A DNA stretch of 64,000 bases from Stenopsyche tienmushanensis (GCA_008973525.1 WACJ01000258.1:372001-436000), one strand, 5' to 3'. Positions 1 to 11,768 are shown, counted from the first letter of the stretch. The notes: generated by a model from the letters alone, not told the origin. A program made the numbers and translations.

Positions 1-364
1 GCTGATACCCAGCGCTTTGCCCCCACAGAAGAAATAATTCTAAAAATATCGTTTGTTGGTTTTATTATAAATATGAACAAACATTGATTTTTATATATAA
101 GATCTACTGTAAATGAATTGTACTATAACTATATTATTTGTAAAAGTGCAAACAATAAATTGACAAAGTTTTATCGCAATCGAATCGACGGTATGGCAGC
201 GCATTAAATACGGACAAACAAACATTGATTTTTATATATTAGACTATGCTTATGTTACTCGCGAATTTTTTAACAATAAGTGAACGAAGTTTTATTGCAA
301 TTCGATGAACGGTATGGCAACGCATTTAGAACGAACAAAACCCAATTCATTTTTATATTTTAGA
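1..364 (-). mobile_element. Helitron-like element, two heads, 3' end cut by window edge
   Basis: Read on the minus strand it starts TCTAAAATATAAAAATG at 364, just after an A, as expected for A^T insertion, and runs off the window just after CGCTGGGTATCAGC, which resembles the last bases before the CTAG end of the complete copy at 9350-9758. It contains an outer head (244-364, 121 bp), a second head beginning TCTAATATATAAAAATC at 243, and a partial third start near 110. Each head has the shared core GCCATACCGT. It has no coding capacity, so it would depend on a helper for movement. Classification rests on the TC start, CTAG-type end and absence of inverted repeats. Confidence 0.7.
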
Positions 365-390
365 TTACACAGCTACACAATTTCTACACA

Positions 391-532
391 GCTTGAATAA
401 TTGTACACACCAGCATTAAATTTAAATCTACAAAACTGCTTTTTTAGCTCAGTCAAAGCATTGCAATATTAAATACATATAATATTTATTATAAACAGCT
501 ATAACATAGTTTCAGTCTTATAAGACTGAAAG
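391..532 (+). repeat. R8 interspersed repeat, copy 1
   Basis: About 140 bp matching segments at 26881-27140 and 38570-38672. Shared landmarks are TTTAAATCTACAAA, GCATTGCAATATTAA-like sequence, and a motif ending ACATAGTTTCAGTCTT. No termini or coding sequence were recognised, so the class is unknown. Confidence 0.5.
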
Positions 533-1339
533 AATCCGCTTTGTAGGAATAATTACACAAATAACTGAGTCCCGGACTATAAACTTTGCCGTCAGTAAAT
601 ATTTATTTTCAACAACAAATCATAGGTTTATAACAACATATGCATTCATATGTTATGATTCGCGACACTCACTGCAAAATCTTAGAAGAATTTAGTAAAG
701 GGTAATCTAAAAAGGACTTTTTTGTGTAAGTTTTAATCCGCTAGAACTAGTCCGTTTGAACTATTAAATATGTTTGAATAAATATAATGTTCAGCGTATT
801 TTTATGCGGGTATAAAGTTGATATGATGAGAATCACAAATCTGTGCAGCCCGTATTTATAGAGTTAAACTAACGTCTCTACTATTTCCATTAACCCTATG
901 GATACAGAAATTCGGAAACAGAAACGGGTATCATGCGTCTCATCATACACTCATATATCGATAGCAAGGTCATGCTGTAAAGGCACCCGTACACGTTTAA
1001 ATTAACAAAATTCCCGATTTCCTGGCAAATTATTTATTTCCATCGCTGCAGATGAATACTTATATACTATAATACTTTAATCTGATTTGCAATTATATTA
1101 CGGAGGAATATGACAATTTTGAATGCCGTATATATTATATTTCATATCGATATTCCCATTATTAGAGTCGAGGTGTAGTAAATACATCACCGGTATAAAA
1201 TTTTGTGTCATCTATAGGCATTATTAAAAATCATTATGTAAAATCAAAAATAAAACTATCTCTCTGCTCACAATTAACTATGTAACTTTGTTGCGAACAA
1301 GATTTAAGAGCAAATTGAGTATCTAAAAGTCGAAATTCG
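533..1339. other. No feature recognised
   Basis: AT-rich sequence with no open frame of note and no repeat recognised from elsewhere in the window. Confidence 0.5.
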
Positions 1340-1472
1340 ATTGTTCGTGTTGTCTTGAGAACGGACGTTCGTTTTTATAATTAAGATACTTTCATCATTC
1401 TTATCGTTGACCAATTTTGTTATTCCCCATTGACTGTTCTGGAGTGGCGTTATTGGCCAAATATCCTTTGAA
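1340..1472 (-). repeat. R5 interspersed repeat, partial copy
   Basis: Its reverse complement matches the central part of the two longer copies at 25321-25670 and 28360-28732. Shared landmarks include CGCCACTCCAGAACAGTCAA, GGGGAATAACAAAATT and AGTATCTTAATTAT. The ends present in the longer copies are missing here. Confidence 0.65.
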
Positions 1473-3461
1473 AATTCTATTAAGAGCTGACAGAAAAGTG
1501 GATTTACATTAGAGGGGATTTACTAGTATCATGATGAATTATACAGGTTTTATTATATGAAGAAATCTATAAACTAACAACGTTGGTTTGGTTAACGTTT
1601 TCGTACAGATATCTTTCAATAAGTAAATTAAGAAAAAACATTAACGACGAGTGATATTTGAACATTGACATACAATATATCGCTGTTGACACTAATCTTA
1701 CTCCGAAGCTATGTGCATTTAGCAAAAACACATGTAGTCATATATTACAGGAAATGTAAGTAGAGACCTCATTAGTGAAGTATTTTTGACAAAAAAGCTT
1801 AGAAGTAATCATTAGCCGAACTAAATAGATGACTGAAAATGGTCGGACCACTTAGAAATGTTTTTTTTTTTTCACTAAAAACCTACTGTGATAGCGATTT
1901 AAATCATTAGTTCCAAGCTAAGGGTAGTTTTTATGAGCGCTAAAATTGCTTGGGTTTTAATTATTTATTATTACTAAAATAAGGCCAACTATTATAACAG
2001 TATCTTATATTTTAGATGGTAGTTATTATGAACCATGTGATTTTTAAAATACAATCGAAACCAAATTATTATCTTTTATCGTAAAGTTAACATCATTATC
2101 TTTTTGGTAAGGTTACTCCGGTTTTAAATCACTGTCATATAATACAATAAACGTGTTCTTCAAACGATACGAATATTAAAAGCTATCTGATCCCACGTGT
2201 GCTTATCAACGTAAAACTCATCTATATTGACATAGGTTGTCACTTTTCAAGAAGTAACTATTCAACACTAATCTTATCGACAGCTATTTGTTTGGACGTG
2301 CTCTAAAAATCACTATTTATTCATTTATAAATTGTTCGAATTTTATGATTTCTATCGCTCTGGAATGATGCAATACCGTTGAACTGATAACGAAATGTGC
2401 GCCGCAGTCGAATCGTTACAGCTAGTGTACATCTTATTAAATATGTATACTTTTCCTGGGGTATAATTAAGTCGTTGTCGTAAATTCTTGCAGATGACAT
2501 TGTTGAGGCTTTATTATGTATATGTGGAAGATGCTCGTCATTGTCGCGCACGTCAACTCAACAGTTAACACGGCACAAAAGACGCATTGTGTTATTAGTT
2601 ATCTTTTGAGGTTATCTGCCAGAAAGATGTGAAAGATAATAACCATTCCATCCACTGAAAAATTGCTTCTTGTATTAAAGTCTTCAGGTGTGCCATGTGG
2701 AACAGATTTTTACTTTTGTTCCTCGTGTCACATATTTATGAATATTTGATACGCCATAACAGGCGACTGAGGCTTCTTCGACATCTTTAAGACGTGCCGA
2801 GCCTCACCTCCACCTTTTCATTGTTAAATGGAATAAAACAAATCCAATTATATTTACAATTTCATAAAGCACGTCATAAATAAGAATGATGACTATCTGA
2901 GAATAAAATCAGTACATTATGAGCTTTAAAAACTATTCTGAAGCTCATAAATCTAAATAGGAAACAACATAAAAACACAGCTCATTATGAACTCGTGAAA
3001 TATTTCTTAGATGATGTGCTTGTAAAGATTAATTTTATAACAAGAAAAACACTTTATGACATACCTAACTAAGCGAAAGTTATGACGATCTTCTTTCTTG
3101 TGGGAAGAGAGCTATTTTTCAGCACATTAAACAGTCGTTCGTGTTTTTGAAAGACAAAAATAATGAAGTTGTTAAAAATAATGCCATTATTTACATTTGC
3201 ATTAAGATTTCTGTATTAAAACCGGATTTTAATACGTCTACTGTGTCTGCTCGTTGAATATTTTAAGAAAAACATCTGACTTTAATTCTAAATTTGAAGA
3301 TCAATAATTGCGACATGTTTGCTTAGGTAAAAATCTTGTTTGTTTTTAATCTATGTTAGCTAAGACTGATTGAATCAGATCCCTGACATGTTATAATCGA
3401 CAAACAATCTCATAACTACGATTCACAACGCAGATACATTTAAAAAGTAAGATTGTAAAAT
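1473..3461. other. No feature recognised (about 2 kb)
   Basis: AT-rich, with homopolymer T runs (near 1861) and scattered stops in every frame. No transposon terminus or repeat was recognised. Confidence 0.5.
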
Positions 3462-3625
3462 TTAAACAACCCACCCGATCAGTCCTCTTCAGACAACTTC
3501 GTTTTGTAATCGTTCTGTAGACATCGGATTGCGAGACGTTCATTTGTCATGTCAGCGATCCGAAAAGCGGTCCGATTGGACACAGACCTTGTGGCAATTC
3601 CGTCTTCTTTTAAATGCGTACCCGG
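3462..3625 (+). mobile_element. hAT-A non-autonomous element, fragment
   Basis: Internal fragment of the hAT-A family whose best copy is 37623-38127. It shares CCCACCCGATCAGTC with the copy at 11312, ATCGTTCTGTAGACA, and the hairpin region CGATCCGAAAAGCGGTCCG. Both terminal repeats are missing. Confidence 0.65.
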
Positions 3626-3735
3626 CTCTAGACATTCTGTCATAGCTACTGATTCCTAGATTCCTGATACATAAATTCCTTAGATATTAGCTGAATATTC
3701 TTATGTACTTTTAAAACCGATTTGATAATATATAC

Positions 3736-4311
3736 CAGAACTTCGAACCGTTATGTTTTGCATTTAGGTTTTCGATCCGATTCAATTCTAAGCGTTTATA
3801 TTGGTTCGGTTATGGTTTCGTTCATTCAACATAATCAAACAAAAATATATTAACTTGATGCTTGTTGGCTTGAATAATGTCCGCAAGAATACGGTCATTC
3901 TCAACTCGTAGCGGCATAAATTAGCAATATAGATAAATATATAGTTTTTATGAAAGGAGGGAAGTCTAGACTCGTTTGACCGACCTCATTTGGTGCGAAA
4001 CGACTATGTAAATATACAGATCGTCGAAGGCTCTGGGTATGCATTTATCACCGAAAAAAGCCCTAAAAGAGAACAGAGTGGCCACAAGGTCTATGTGTCC
4101 AACCGGTCCGCTTTTCCGATCGCTAACACGACGAATGAATGCCTCGCGATCGAACACCATACCCGAACATATCTACAGAACGATTACGAATTCTCATTAC
4201 AAAACGAAGTTGGACTGAACCAACATTTTCGAATTGGTTCAGTCGCGTTTTTCGTTCCGGAAAAAATAATGATTTTACCAGTTATTGATTCAGTTCCAGT
4301 TCAAAGCCCTG
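3736..4311 (+). mobile_element. hAT-B-like ends, possibly one element with hAT-A nested inside
   Basis: The left end begins CAGAACTTCGAACCGTTATG and the right end is an inverted version, TTCCAGTTCAAAGCCCTG, ending at 4311. Both resemble the starts of other copies (31180, 52231). The sequence near each end is rich in GGTTCGG/CCGAACC-like words. A hAT-A fragment (4000-4213) lies between them. The 8-bp flanks match at only about four positions, so these may be two separate truncated copies rather than one element. Confidence 0.4.
4000..4213 (-). mobile_element. hAT-A non-autonomous element, fragment (inverted)
   Basis: The reverse complement matches hAT-A from the ATGAGAATTCGTAATCGTTC region through the GTGGCCACTCTGTTCTCTTT region and GATAAATGCATACCC. 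It lies opposite in orientation to the copy at 3462-3625. Long open frames here on both strands are frames through the repeat, not genes. Confidence 0.7.
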
Positions 4312-5962
4312 CTATAAGATTTTACTTAATTTTATTGTAATTTAATGCCTGTTTCGTTGCAATACTGATCTTCTAAATAAAATATGCTTGCTATATTAAT
4401 GTTCTTCAAGCTGTAAATATCATACTGCTTCGTCTGCGATGAGTACTTTTAATGTGATTTTAAGAAATTTAGACAACTTTCAGATGAATTATTATATAGC
4501 ATGCTTACAGCACTGGAACTGGCATATACACATATAGAATAATTGTCATTCTTCCTCCTCAAACGACGCGAAACACTTTATGACTCGTTCGTTTTCGCGG
4601 GCAGTAAACATTGTAGACTCGCTAGAATGAACAGTGTTTCCCAAATTTTGGCCCACGAACAATTGTACTGAAGAATTATCGTCGAAATTAACCCACATAT
4701 ATGATTACAAGGAAGCACTCTTGTTCCAAAATTCTACTGATTACATGGTATTAACGGATTTTATTGGCGCGAAGGCAACAAACGACGGACAAGTTGAAGT
4801 CGTGATGATCGTTCTATCCATAAAAAATAACGGCATGAAAAATTAAACATGAAAGAATGATGACCGCAATATATTCCAAATCATCAGATCAACTATCCAT
4901 CAACTTTAAGCTAATTTATTAGATTTATTTTTCTGCAGAAATATTATTTGGAAATTAAATTTTCGTTAAAGTGTTGAAAATGATGTATGCTGAAGACAGT
5001 ACAAAATATATTCCCATCAGTTATTTAAAATGAGATTTGCATGATTGATTACTCATGGAATATGAAAATTCTATCTCGGCCCCCATAATCTTATGAGTTC
5101 TGCCGTGTTTTATGATCATGACTTACGCCGTAAAATATGATACAAGCGTAACTAACTAAATGGTAGATAGTGAAATTTAGTAGCTGATAAAAATACGACA
5201 CATTTTTCACATAGCGCTTTTTAATAATGTATTTTTTTCACTACGATTATTAGCATTTATATGGGAAAGTATTCATCAAAATCGCCCGCTAATGAGCGGC
5301 AATATTTTTGGTTGAAACCAACAAAATGATGGATGTCAAAAAGATAATCGTTGGCGATATTCGGAAGAAGTATCGACTGTTATGACTCAATTGATTGAGA
5401 GCATAACACCGAAAGCGAAAGACGTTGGCACAAATCCAACCACGTCGCTATTATAAAATACATTCGATTTAAAAAGAGTTATTCAATATCCTGTTGGGCG
5501 AAATCAATATTTCATTTGCGATGAAATCACAATATTATTCTTGAAAATGGGGGCCATTAAAATCACATCGGTCAGTACGAAATTTCGGTTTTGTAAATTC
5601 AGTAGTACGTGTTAACGTTTGACGTCTCTATATTAAATCTGTCAGTTTGTCTGTTGGAATTTTCATTCAAATAAATCAATCCACGTTTTTATATATTTAT
5701 TCAACTTTAATTTATGCTAAGACTTTAAATGTACGTTTTTTAAAATCAGTAACGTAATACGAAGAAAAAAAATTAACCCTCTTCCATAAAATATATTATG
5801 TAAAAGATGCTAAGAATGGGAAAATAATAAATAATGAGCTACAACTCAGTGAAAATGTAAATGAAATAGGGTTGGAAAAATAATTATAAATATAATAGCA
5901 TTCTCATATACACATTTTATAATTCATAAGTTATAAAAATGCAAAATTGCATGCTATACTGA
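4312..5962. other. No feature recognised
   Basis: AT-rich. A 70-codon frame at 4634-4846 has no recognisable motif and no splice context that would support it. The last 45 bp or so (to 5962) recur before the element at 17159. Confidence 0.45.
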
Positions 5963-6410
5963 TATTCGCTCAAACTTCTTTTTGTGTGACTTTTTTTTTG
6001 TGCGATTTCGAAGTTATGCGCTTTTTTTAAACCATTTTTAGTATTTCATGAAGAGTACGTATCGAGATATTTTGGATAAAACTACTTACGGAGTTATAGC
6101 TATTTTAGTGACGCGGCAACTTGGCCGGTCCTACTATATTGAAATCTTTTAACGCGTTTTCTTCGAAACTACTTTTTTCAACGCGGTTGACATCATATCT
6201 GACATCACTGACAGAGAAAATCTACACACAACAATGATGACATTGACACTGGGTATACCATTTCTTCCGAAGAAAACGATTTTGAGTTTCAAAGTTATGC
6301 GGTTTTTAAAATTCATGGAACGTATCTTCATTTTTTCTATGTAAGTCATAGCTTTTTTTGTGCGATTTTCCGCGGAACACATCTACCGCACCAAGAAAGG
6401 TTTAAGTGTA
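5963..6410 (+). mobile_element. Tigger/pogo-like internally deleted element
   Basis: The left end reads GCTCAAACTTCTTTTTGTG and the right end AGGTTTAAGTGTA, matching the inverted repeats of the better copy at 17159-17582. Inside are CGATTTCGAAGTTATGCG, a block starting TTACGGAGTTATAGC, and a segment (about 6206-6290) that still reads RKSTHNNDDIDTGYTISSEE, shared with copies at 19457 and 53412. The left terminus has mutations (TTCGC for CAC). No transposase catalytic region is left. Confidence 0.7.
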
Positions 6411-6814
6411 TATACATGTTGAACATATTATATTTAAGCTATTTTCAAATTATGGTACGCAAGTTTAATGCAACATTTGATATTTTAAAAACAATTTGTC
6501 TACCAAAAAATCGTTTTTTTTTTTCATTTAACTTTTCGAATGTACATATCTCTAAGAATGTTGTCTATAATTCTGGTGAATAAATTGGGATTGTTTCAAT
6601 GCTTTACATCTAATTCGCGAAATTCGAAGCAATCACTCTATCCAGATTGCGCCCCAGCGAGACCGTTGCGGTCGCAGGCTTGCCCCTATACCTGCTTTTG
6701 TTTGCATGGCAAAGGTTCCTATTGGGGATCTTTCTTATCTTTGTTCTAGTAAGGAAGCAAATTAAATTTAAAAAAATATTAACACAGATTTAAAAAAGGC
6801 GATAAAGCAAGTGG
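6411..6814. other. No gene recognised; short GC-richer patch
   Basis: Mostly AT-rich. Between about 6645 and 6690 there is a GC-rich patch (GCGCCCCAGCGAGACC) of unknown origin. A 69-codon frame across it shows no known motif. Confidence 0.4.
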
Positions 6815-7311
6815 ATAGTAAGGGCACAAAATAGAAAGAGTTCTGTACGAAGTGCTTCGAAAATCGCTAACTAATACATTGATAAAAGATTTATCTAATT
6901 CTTATAGCTTAAATTAGCCACACAATATCATAAAATTTCGACTGATGAAGCCCCTCAGCATTCACACTGTCGGAAAGGCGCAGATTTTTAGTGCGAATGG
7001 CAAAAACATGCAACTGCAAGATTTAAATTAGTACAAGCATCCTTCCGCTCTCAAAGAGGAAATTTAGCAATTATTAAGACCCGTTTACCCAAAATAACAA
7101 TGAGAATTTCAACGCATCCGTTTGGTCTCTGATACCGAAATATATTTTTTGTGATAAAAATACTAAAAATTAGAAATTTAATGAAGGATTTGAACCTATT
7201 TTAAGAATAATGGTCGCCATGGAGATCACAATTCGAAGCTCCGAATCTTCTAAAAGAGCTAGAACAGCTCGCAGAGATGCCAGATCAGCCAAAAAAAATA
7301 AACTGGGATAG
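6815..7311 (+). pseudogene. Mutator-like (MULE) transposase, C-terminal remnant
   Basis: Broken remains of the C-terminal part of an arthropod Mutator-like transposase, the enzyme that cuts and moves MULE elements. In order, across frames, one reads a stretch like GHKIERVL, then LTNTLIKDLSNSY (about 6872), STDEAPQHSHCRKGAD followed by a stop and CEWQK (about 6937-7005), TQNNNENFNASVWSL (7087), and a tail FNEGFEPILRIMVAMEI ending in a stop at 7309-7311. These correspond to the GHVQKRMG, SSTDEKPQH, WCxWQK, TQNxNExFN and FNEG motifs I recall for the family. At least one nonsense mutation and several frameshifts are present, and the N-terminal and catalytic regions are absent. A second copy lies at 49860-50583. 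Confidence 0.75.
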
Positions 7312-8462
7312 CTGAAGGATTGCTTCATAAAGCTGTAATCGCTGATTATTAGTATGTTTTCATTTTCAACGATTTTTAAGTGCTTAAAACTTTAAACGCG
7401 TTTTTGTCGAAACGACATGTTTGCATGTGGCGTTGAAAGAATTTCGAAAAACCAAGTCGCCGATCACTTTGAAATTTTACAAACTTATTTTAAATATGTA
7501 TGGCTATAACAGTTCGCAAAATTAAGTTAAAATATTTATTCTTACATTAAAAAATACTCCCAAAATCTGCCTGGTTTTTGGGTCGTCAAAGTTAGATGAC
7601 CCTTCAAGCCCTATTTGTTTGTATTTGCCTAGTCATGACTATGATATTACCACTCAATGTTATGTACACTATTTAATAGGTACGTATGCTCTAATATTGA
7701 CTTGATGTCGCTTCACGACATATCACCAATTATCGAATATTTGAAAAAATACATTTATGAAATATGAAAAGGTTATTGTTCTATATTTTATACACGTTTC
7801 GTATAATGTCAGCCCGTGGTTCGTGATACCATAATACGATATAACAGTTGTTTTGTCACCGTGACACAAACTGGTTTCCTGAGTTCAGTCATTGCACTGA
7901 AACAACAGTGTTTTCCTTGCGTATGGATTTTTCTTGTGTTCAACATGGCTTATTAGCTTTTATTCGCACGGTCTCTATAATTTAGATGTCATTATATCGA
8001 ATGGAAACATATTGAATTAAAGGCAATGTTACGATTTAAAAAAATGATAATATATACAAGTACTGTCGCATTTTTTGCAATAAATCGACCTTAAGCATTT
8101 TTACTTTATACATTTATCAACTTTGTGAGAGTTGTTGGAGTATTCTTGCATGGTACAAAGTAATAACAGTGGCGTCATAAATTAGAGCTCATTTTGAGAA
8201 GCACTCATTTTGGCACTTGCATTATACCATGCTCACAAATTATACAATTCAGCCGGAACTATGAGAACTTTGGCCAGTAAACTGTGACAATTTCGGTTCC
8301 ATCAATTTTCTCGTCGAAAATATAAGACAGCGACTATCATAAAACATGTGTACCTAAGTATCATTCTTAATATCTCATCAATGTGTAAATATTTCATCCC
8401 TCAGGGTATAAAAATAAATCCTCATAAGCAAATTTATACACATGAAATTTTATATTTTTCAG
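7312..8462. other. No feature recognised
   Basis: AT-rich. A CAGTGGCGTCATAAATTAG sequence near 8169 resembles a hAT terminus, but no partner end was found. Confidence 0.4.
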
Positions 8463-8511
8463 CGAGATTCTTTTGAGAAAAATCGCAGACACAACACCAT
8501 GGATACGGCAC
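8463..8511 (+). CDS. Candidate first coding exon (weak)
   Basis: A pyrimidine-rich tract ending TTTTTCAG (to 8462) is followed by 49 bases holding CACCATGG, a good start context, with ATG at 8499. The segment ends GGCAC before GTAAGA, a consensus donor. It would encode only MDTA before the intron. Acceptor, start context and donor together are suggestive, but such combinations occur by chance in DNA of this kind and no downstream exon was identified. Confidence 0.2.
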
Positions 8512-8919
8512 GTAAGAAATCCCGAAATTTAATTTCATTTCGTTCTAAACAAATCGAATTAGGGAATCCCGAAAGAGCGCCTGAAATTTAATAATAATGT
8601 GATCTTTAAAGTCTATATCATATTTAGCAACTCGGAATAAAATTACTACATACTAATACATCAAAATCAGATTATGTACAACTACCTACGGACTTACCGA
8701 TCAGCATTTAAAATACAAAATCACGTTATTTTAATAAGGATTTTTTATTAAATCACCGGGCTTATATTGAGCCTCAAACACTTATTTTTTACATTTTAGC
8801 ACAACACTCCAATGCATTGCTTCATAATCACTTATCTGAGCAATATTTCCTTTTTGGCACATTTTACACTTTCAACACTCGGATTTTATTTTTCCGTAAT
8901 TTTATGGAACATTTTTTAT

Positions 8920-8992
8920 CGATCATATGTTTAAAACACAACCTTTCAGTGAATGGGGTCGTTTCCTTCCCTCCTTGTCGATAAACTCATGC
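8920..8992 (-). CDS. Candidate terminal exon (weak)
   Basis: On the minus strand, TTATTTTTTTGCAG is followed by a frame reading KHEFIDKEGRKRPHSLKG and then CVLNI and a stop near 8924. The acceptor is strong, but the peptide is short, unmatched to any family I know, and on the opposite strand to the candidate exon at 8463. Confidence 0.15.
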
Positions 8993-9000
8993 TTACCTGC

Positions 9001-9349
9001 AAAAAAATAAATATATATTAATACAAAAATTTATCATTTTTATTGACTTCAACGTTTACATATATTACACTACTTATTGTACATCTATGCTTCTATGGGA
9101 ATTCTCTAAATATAAACACTTATATTCTACAAAAAATGCCGAGAAAATTGGATGCTAATCTTCGATACAAGCAAATTATTTCATCTTATAATGATGATTC
9201 TCTGCAGAATTTAGCAAGCCTATTTTATTATTTATTACACAACAACTTTGTCTTTTAGCTAATAATATCGAAGTAAAAAATATCACTTTTTGGTGATATT
9301 TTGTGTAGATCATCCCTATTGCTCGATTTAAATAGATATATTCGGTTCT
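9001..9349. other. No feature recognised
   Basis: AT-rich. The 71-codon frame at 9043-9258 has no recognisable motif. Confidence 0.4.
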
Positions 9350-9758
9350 TCTAATATATGAAAATGAATTGGGTTTTGTTCGTTCGAAATGTGCTGCCAT
9401 ACCGTTCATCGGATTGCAATAAAACTTCGTCCACTTATTGTTAAGGACTTCGCGAGTAATATAGGCATAGTGTTATATACAAAAATAAAATTTTGTTTGT
9501 TCGTATTATATGCGCTGCCATACCGTTCATTCGATTACGATAAAACTTTGTCAACTTATTGTTTGCACTTTTTCAAATAAGATAGGTATAGTACAATTAA
9601 TGTTATATATCATGCAATTTCAACAAATGTATTTATTATCGGAAAAAAATCATTCTTTTTATAATTCCTAATTAAACAAGATAACTCTTTCGAATTTCAA
9701 ACGATATTTTTAGAATTATTACTTCTGTGGCAGCAACACGCCGGGTATCATCAGCTAG
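9350..9758 (+). mobile_element. Helitron-like element, both ends present
   Basis: Starts TCTAATATATGAAAATG at 9350 and ends CACGCCGGGTATCATCAG then CTAG at 9755-9758, followed by T, as Helitrons do. The first 121 bp (9350-9470) form the outer head with GAATTGGGTTTTGTTCG and CGCGAGTAATATAGGCATAG. A second head follows with TTTGTTTGTTCGTATTATA and GCACTTTTTCAAATAAGATA. The remainder is a tail with ATCGTTTGAAATT-like sequence (inverted). There are no inverted terminal repeats and no Rep/helicase coding. This is the best-delimited Helitron copy in the window (409 bp). Confidence 0.75.
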
Positions 9759-11311
9759 TTTTAAATATTAATGTGCATTTCGCAAGAACAATGTCGATAT
9801 TATGATCATTTTTGGTCGGCGGTTTACTATTGTATGTTTTAGTCGTTTTTGATAGCTTTTTTCCTGTTGAATTATTAGTTTGAAACTTTTCCAAGAACAC
9901 TGCGAAATAAATGTGTTTTCACGTGTATTTGTCCTGAAAATATAATATGAGGAGAATTCCCTAAGTCGTAAATTTATCACGCGAAACCTTCATACGAGCC
10001 ATATAAGTCTCTCGGGCATCGTTCTAGAGTTTCTCTCGTCAAATCTAAATTCGCATTCTCTGCGAATTTTTCGATTTGTTATGATTCCTTGTAAGAGCGT
10101 GTTTCGTTCAAATTATCCTTTTTGCCGGCGGCGCAAAATTCGAATCGCTCCCGGAAAATCGATTCGGGACCAAGTCCTCCCATAGCTTAAACGAATTAGT
10201 ACAATGATGACAGCAGGCAATGTTAAAACGGCGAAAAAAGTCCCAGTCACCTCTGTAAATTCGTTAAAAATCTAATAAAATTACTGCTAATTGTGTTCCG
10301 CCGTCGTTTGCATAGTTGCTCATAACGCTTCTGAATGGAGAGGCCGTTTTTACAATCGGCCCCAACAAAAAAGTGGAAACGGAAGCAGAATCAATGTAAT
10401 TACCAACTCAGTCACCGTGGTGAACAGAAATAAACAGGATGGTTATTGGGTGAAGTTACAGGCATATAAAACAGGGTCGTTTGTTGGGCTTGTGCGGTAG
10501 ATAAAGCGAAATAAAAATAGCCCACATATTACGGAGATTCCGACTCGAATATAATTTTACGTCCAATAAAAATTTAATGCCTTCGGCATGTATTGATATT
10601 ACAAATCTGGCCTTTTAAAACGTGAGAGTGTGGCATTCGCTTCGACTTTTTTCTTTGCGCATGAAAATATTTACATGAAAACAGATACGTTTAGAGTGTG
10701 TATTTACATGGTGGTCGAATTGTTTGGATGCCGAAAAGCCATGAATTCATATCACTAATGATGAAGCATTTCTTCTTTATTTGAATTTAAATCCAAAAGC
10801 ATCAAGAGCCGCAAATAAATCAACAACAATACTGAAATGCGATATATGATGGAGACCATATGTTCGTTTTTTTTATAAAGGGTAGTCTTTTATTTTAGGG
10901 CGTTGTTGAATAGATTTTCTTTATGTGATTCAAAATTGAAGCGAAAAATTATATAATTCAAAAAAATTTGAATAAACATAAATAATTTTAACCCTTTACA
11001 GTCAGAGAGCTCCGCACTACGCCTTCAAGAATTGATATGAACACGGATAATCCATTAAATTTCTACTTGGTTTTGAATATAAAGAAAAACGCTTATACAT
11101 AGCAAATATGTGGCCGTTAGTAGTTAGTACTGTGTGTTACCAAAATATAAAAAATAAATACGAGTATATCAAAAAAAAATGCATTCAAAACCTGGATCAT
11201 TTTAATCATGATCGAGCCACTCCTTAATGTTTTCCCTATCCAAGTTTTCAAAACATTTTAAATTTTGCAATAATCCACATACAATCAATCCTTCTATAGC
11301 ATCCATATACT
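9759..11311. other. Unrecognised sequence with a CpG-richer block at 10030-10500
   Basis: The block around 10030-10500 is less AT-rich, with several CpG words (GCCGGCGGCGC, ATCGATTCGGG), and contains no repeat found elsewhere in the window. A 69-codon frame at 10291-10500 has no known motif. The rest is plain AT-rich sequence. Confidence 0.4.
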
Positions 11312-11768
11312 CAGAGCCGTAATAAGACGGCGTAACAACATTAAACAACCCATTTAAACAACCCACCCGATCAGTCATTTTCGGATAACTTCGTTTCATA
11401 ATGAGAGTTCGTAATCGTTCTGTAGACATGTTCAGGTATGGCATCCAATCGTGTGGCGCTCATATCAGCGGTCCGAAAAGTGGACCGATTGGATATACAA
11501 TCTTTGTGGTCACTCCATCCTCTTTTAACGGCATTTTCTATGATCTATACGATCACGGAAGCAACGTAGCGTCTAAACACTTTTTATCAAAGTATTTTTT
11601 AAAAACAGTAACCGCCATCTATGCATTAGGTCGGGTACTTTTGGGACTATGTTTGTATATTATTGTAACGTTACAGTTTTATATTTTTATATATTTAATT
11701 GATTTTCGGGGAGAGGGACGGAAGCTAGATCCTTGCCACGAGCGCTTCACGCCCTTGATACGGTTCTG
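11312..11768 (+). mobile_element. hAT-A non-autonomous element, both ends recognisable
   Basis: Begins CAGAGCCGTAATAAG at 11312 and ends with the inverted CTTGATACGGTTCTG at 11768, about 457 bp. The body matches 37623-38127: GTTCGTAATCGTTCTGTAGA, the hairpin CGGTCCGAAAAGTGGACCG, ACGGAAGCAACGTAGCGTCT, CGGGTACTTTTGGGACTAT, and the tail CCTTGCCACGAGCGCTTCAC. The 8-bp flanks match at only about half the positions, so the target-site duplication has decayed. The 127-codon frame here is a reading of the repeat. Confidence 0.75.

Noticed and set aside
8169..8190. CAGTGGCGTCATAAATTAG resembling a hAT end
   Set aside because: No inverted partner or target duplication found.
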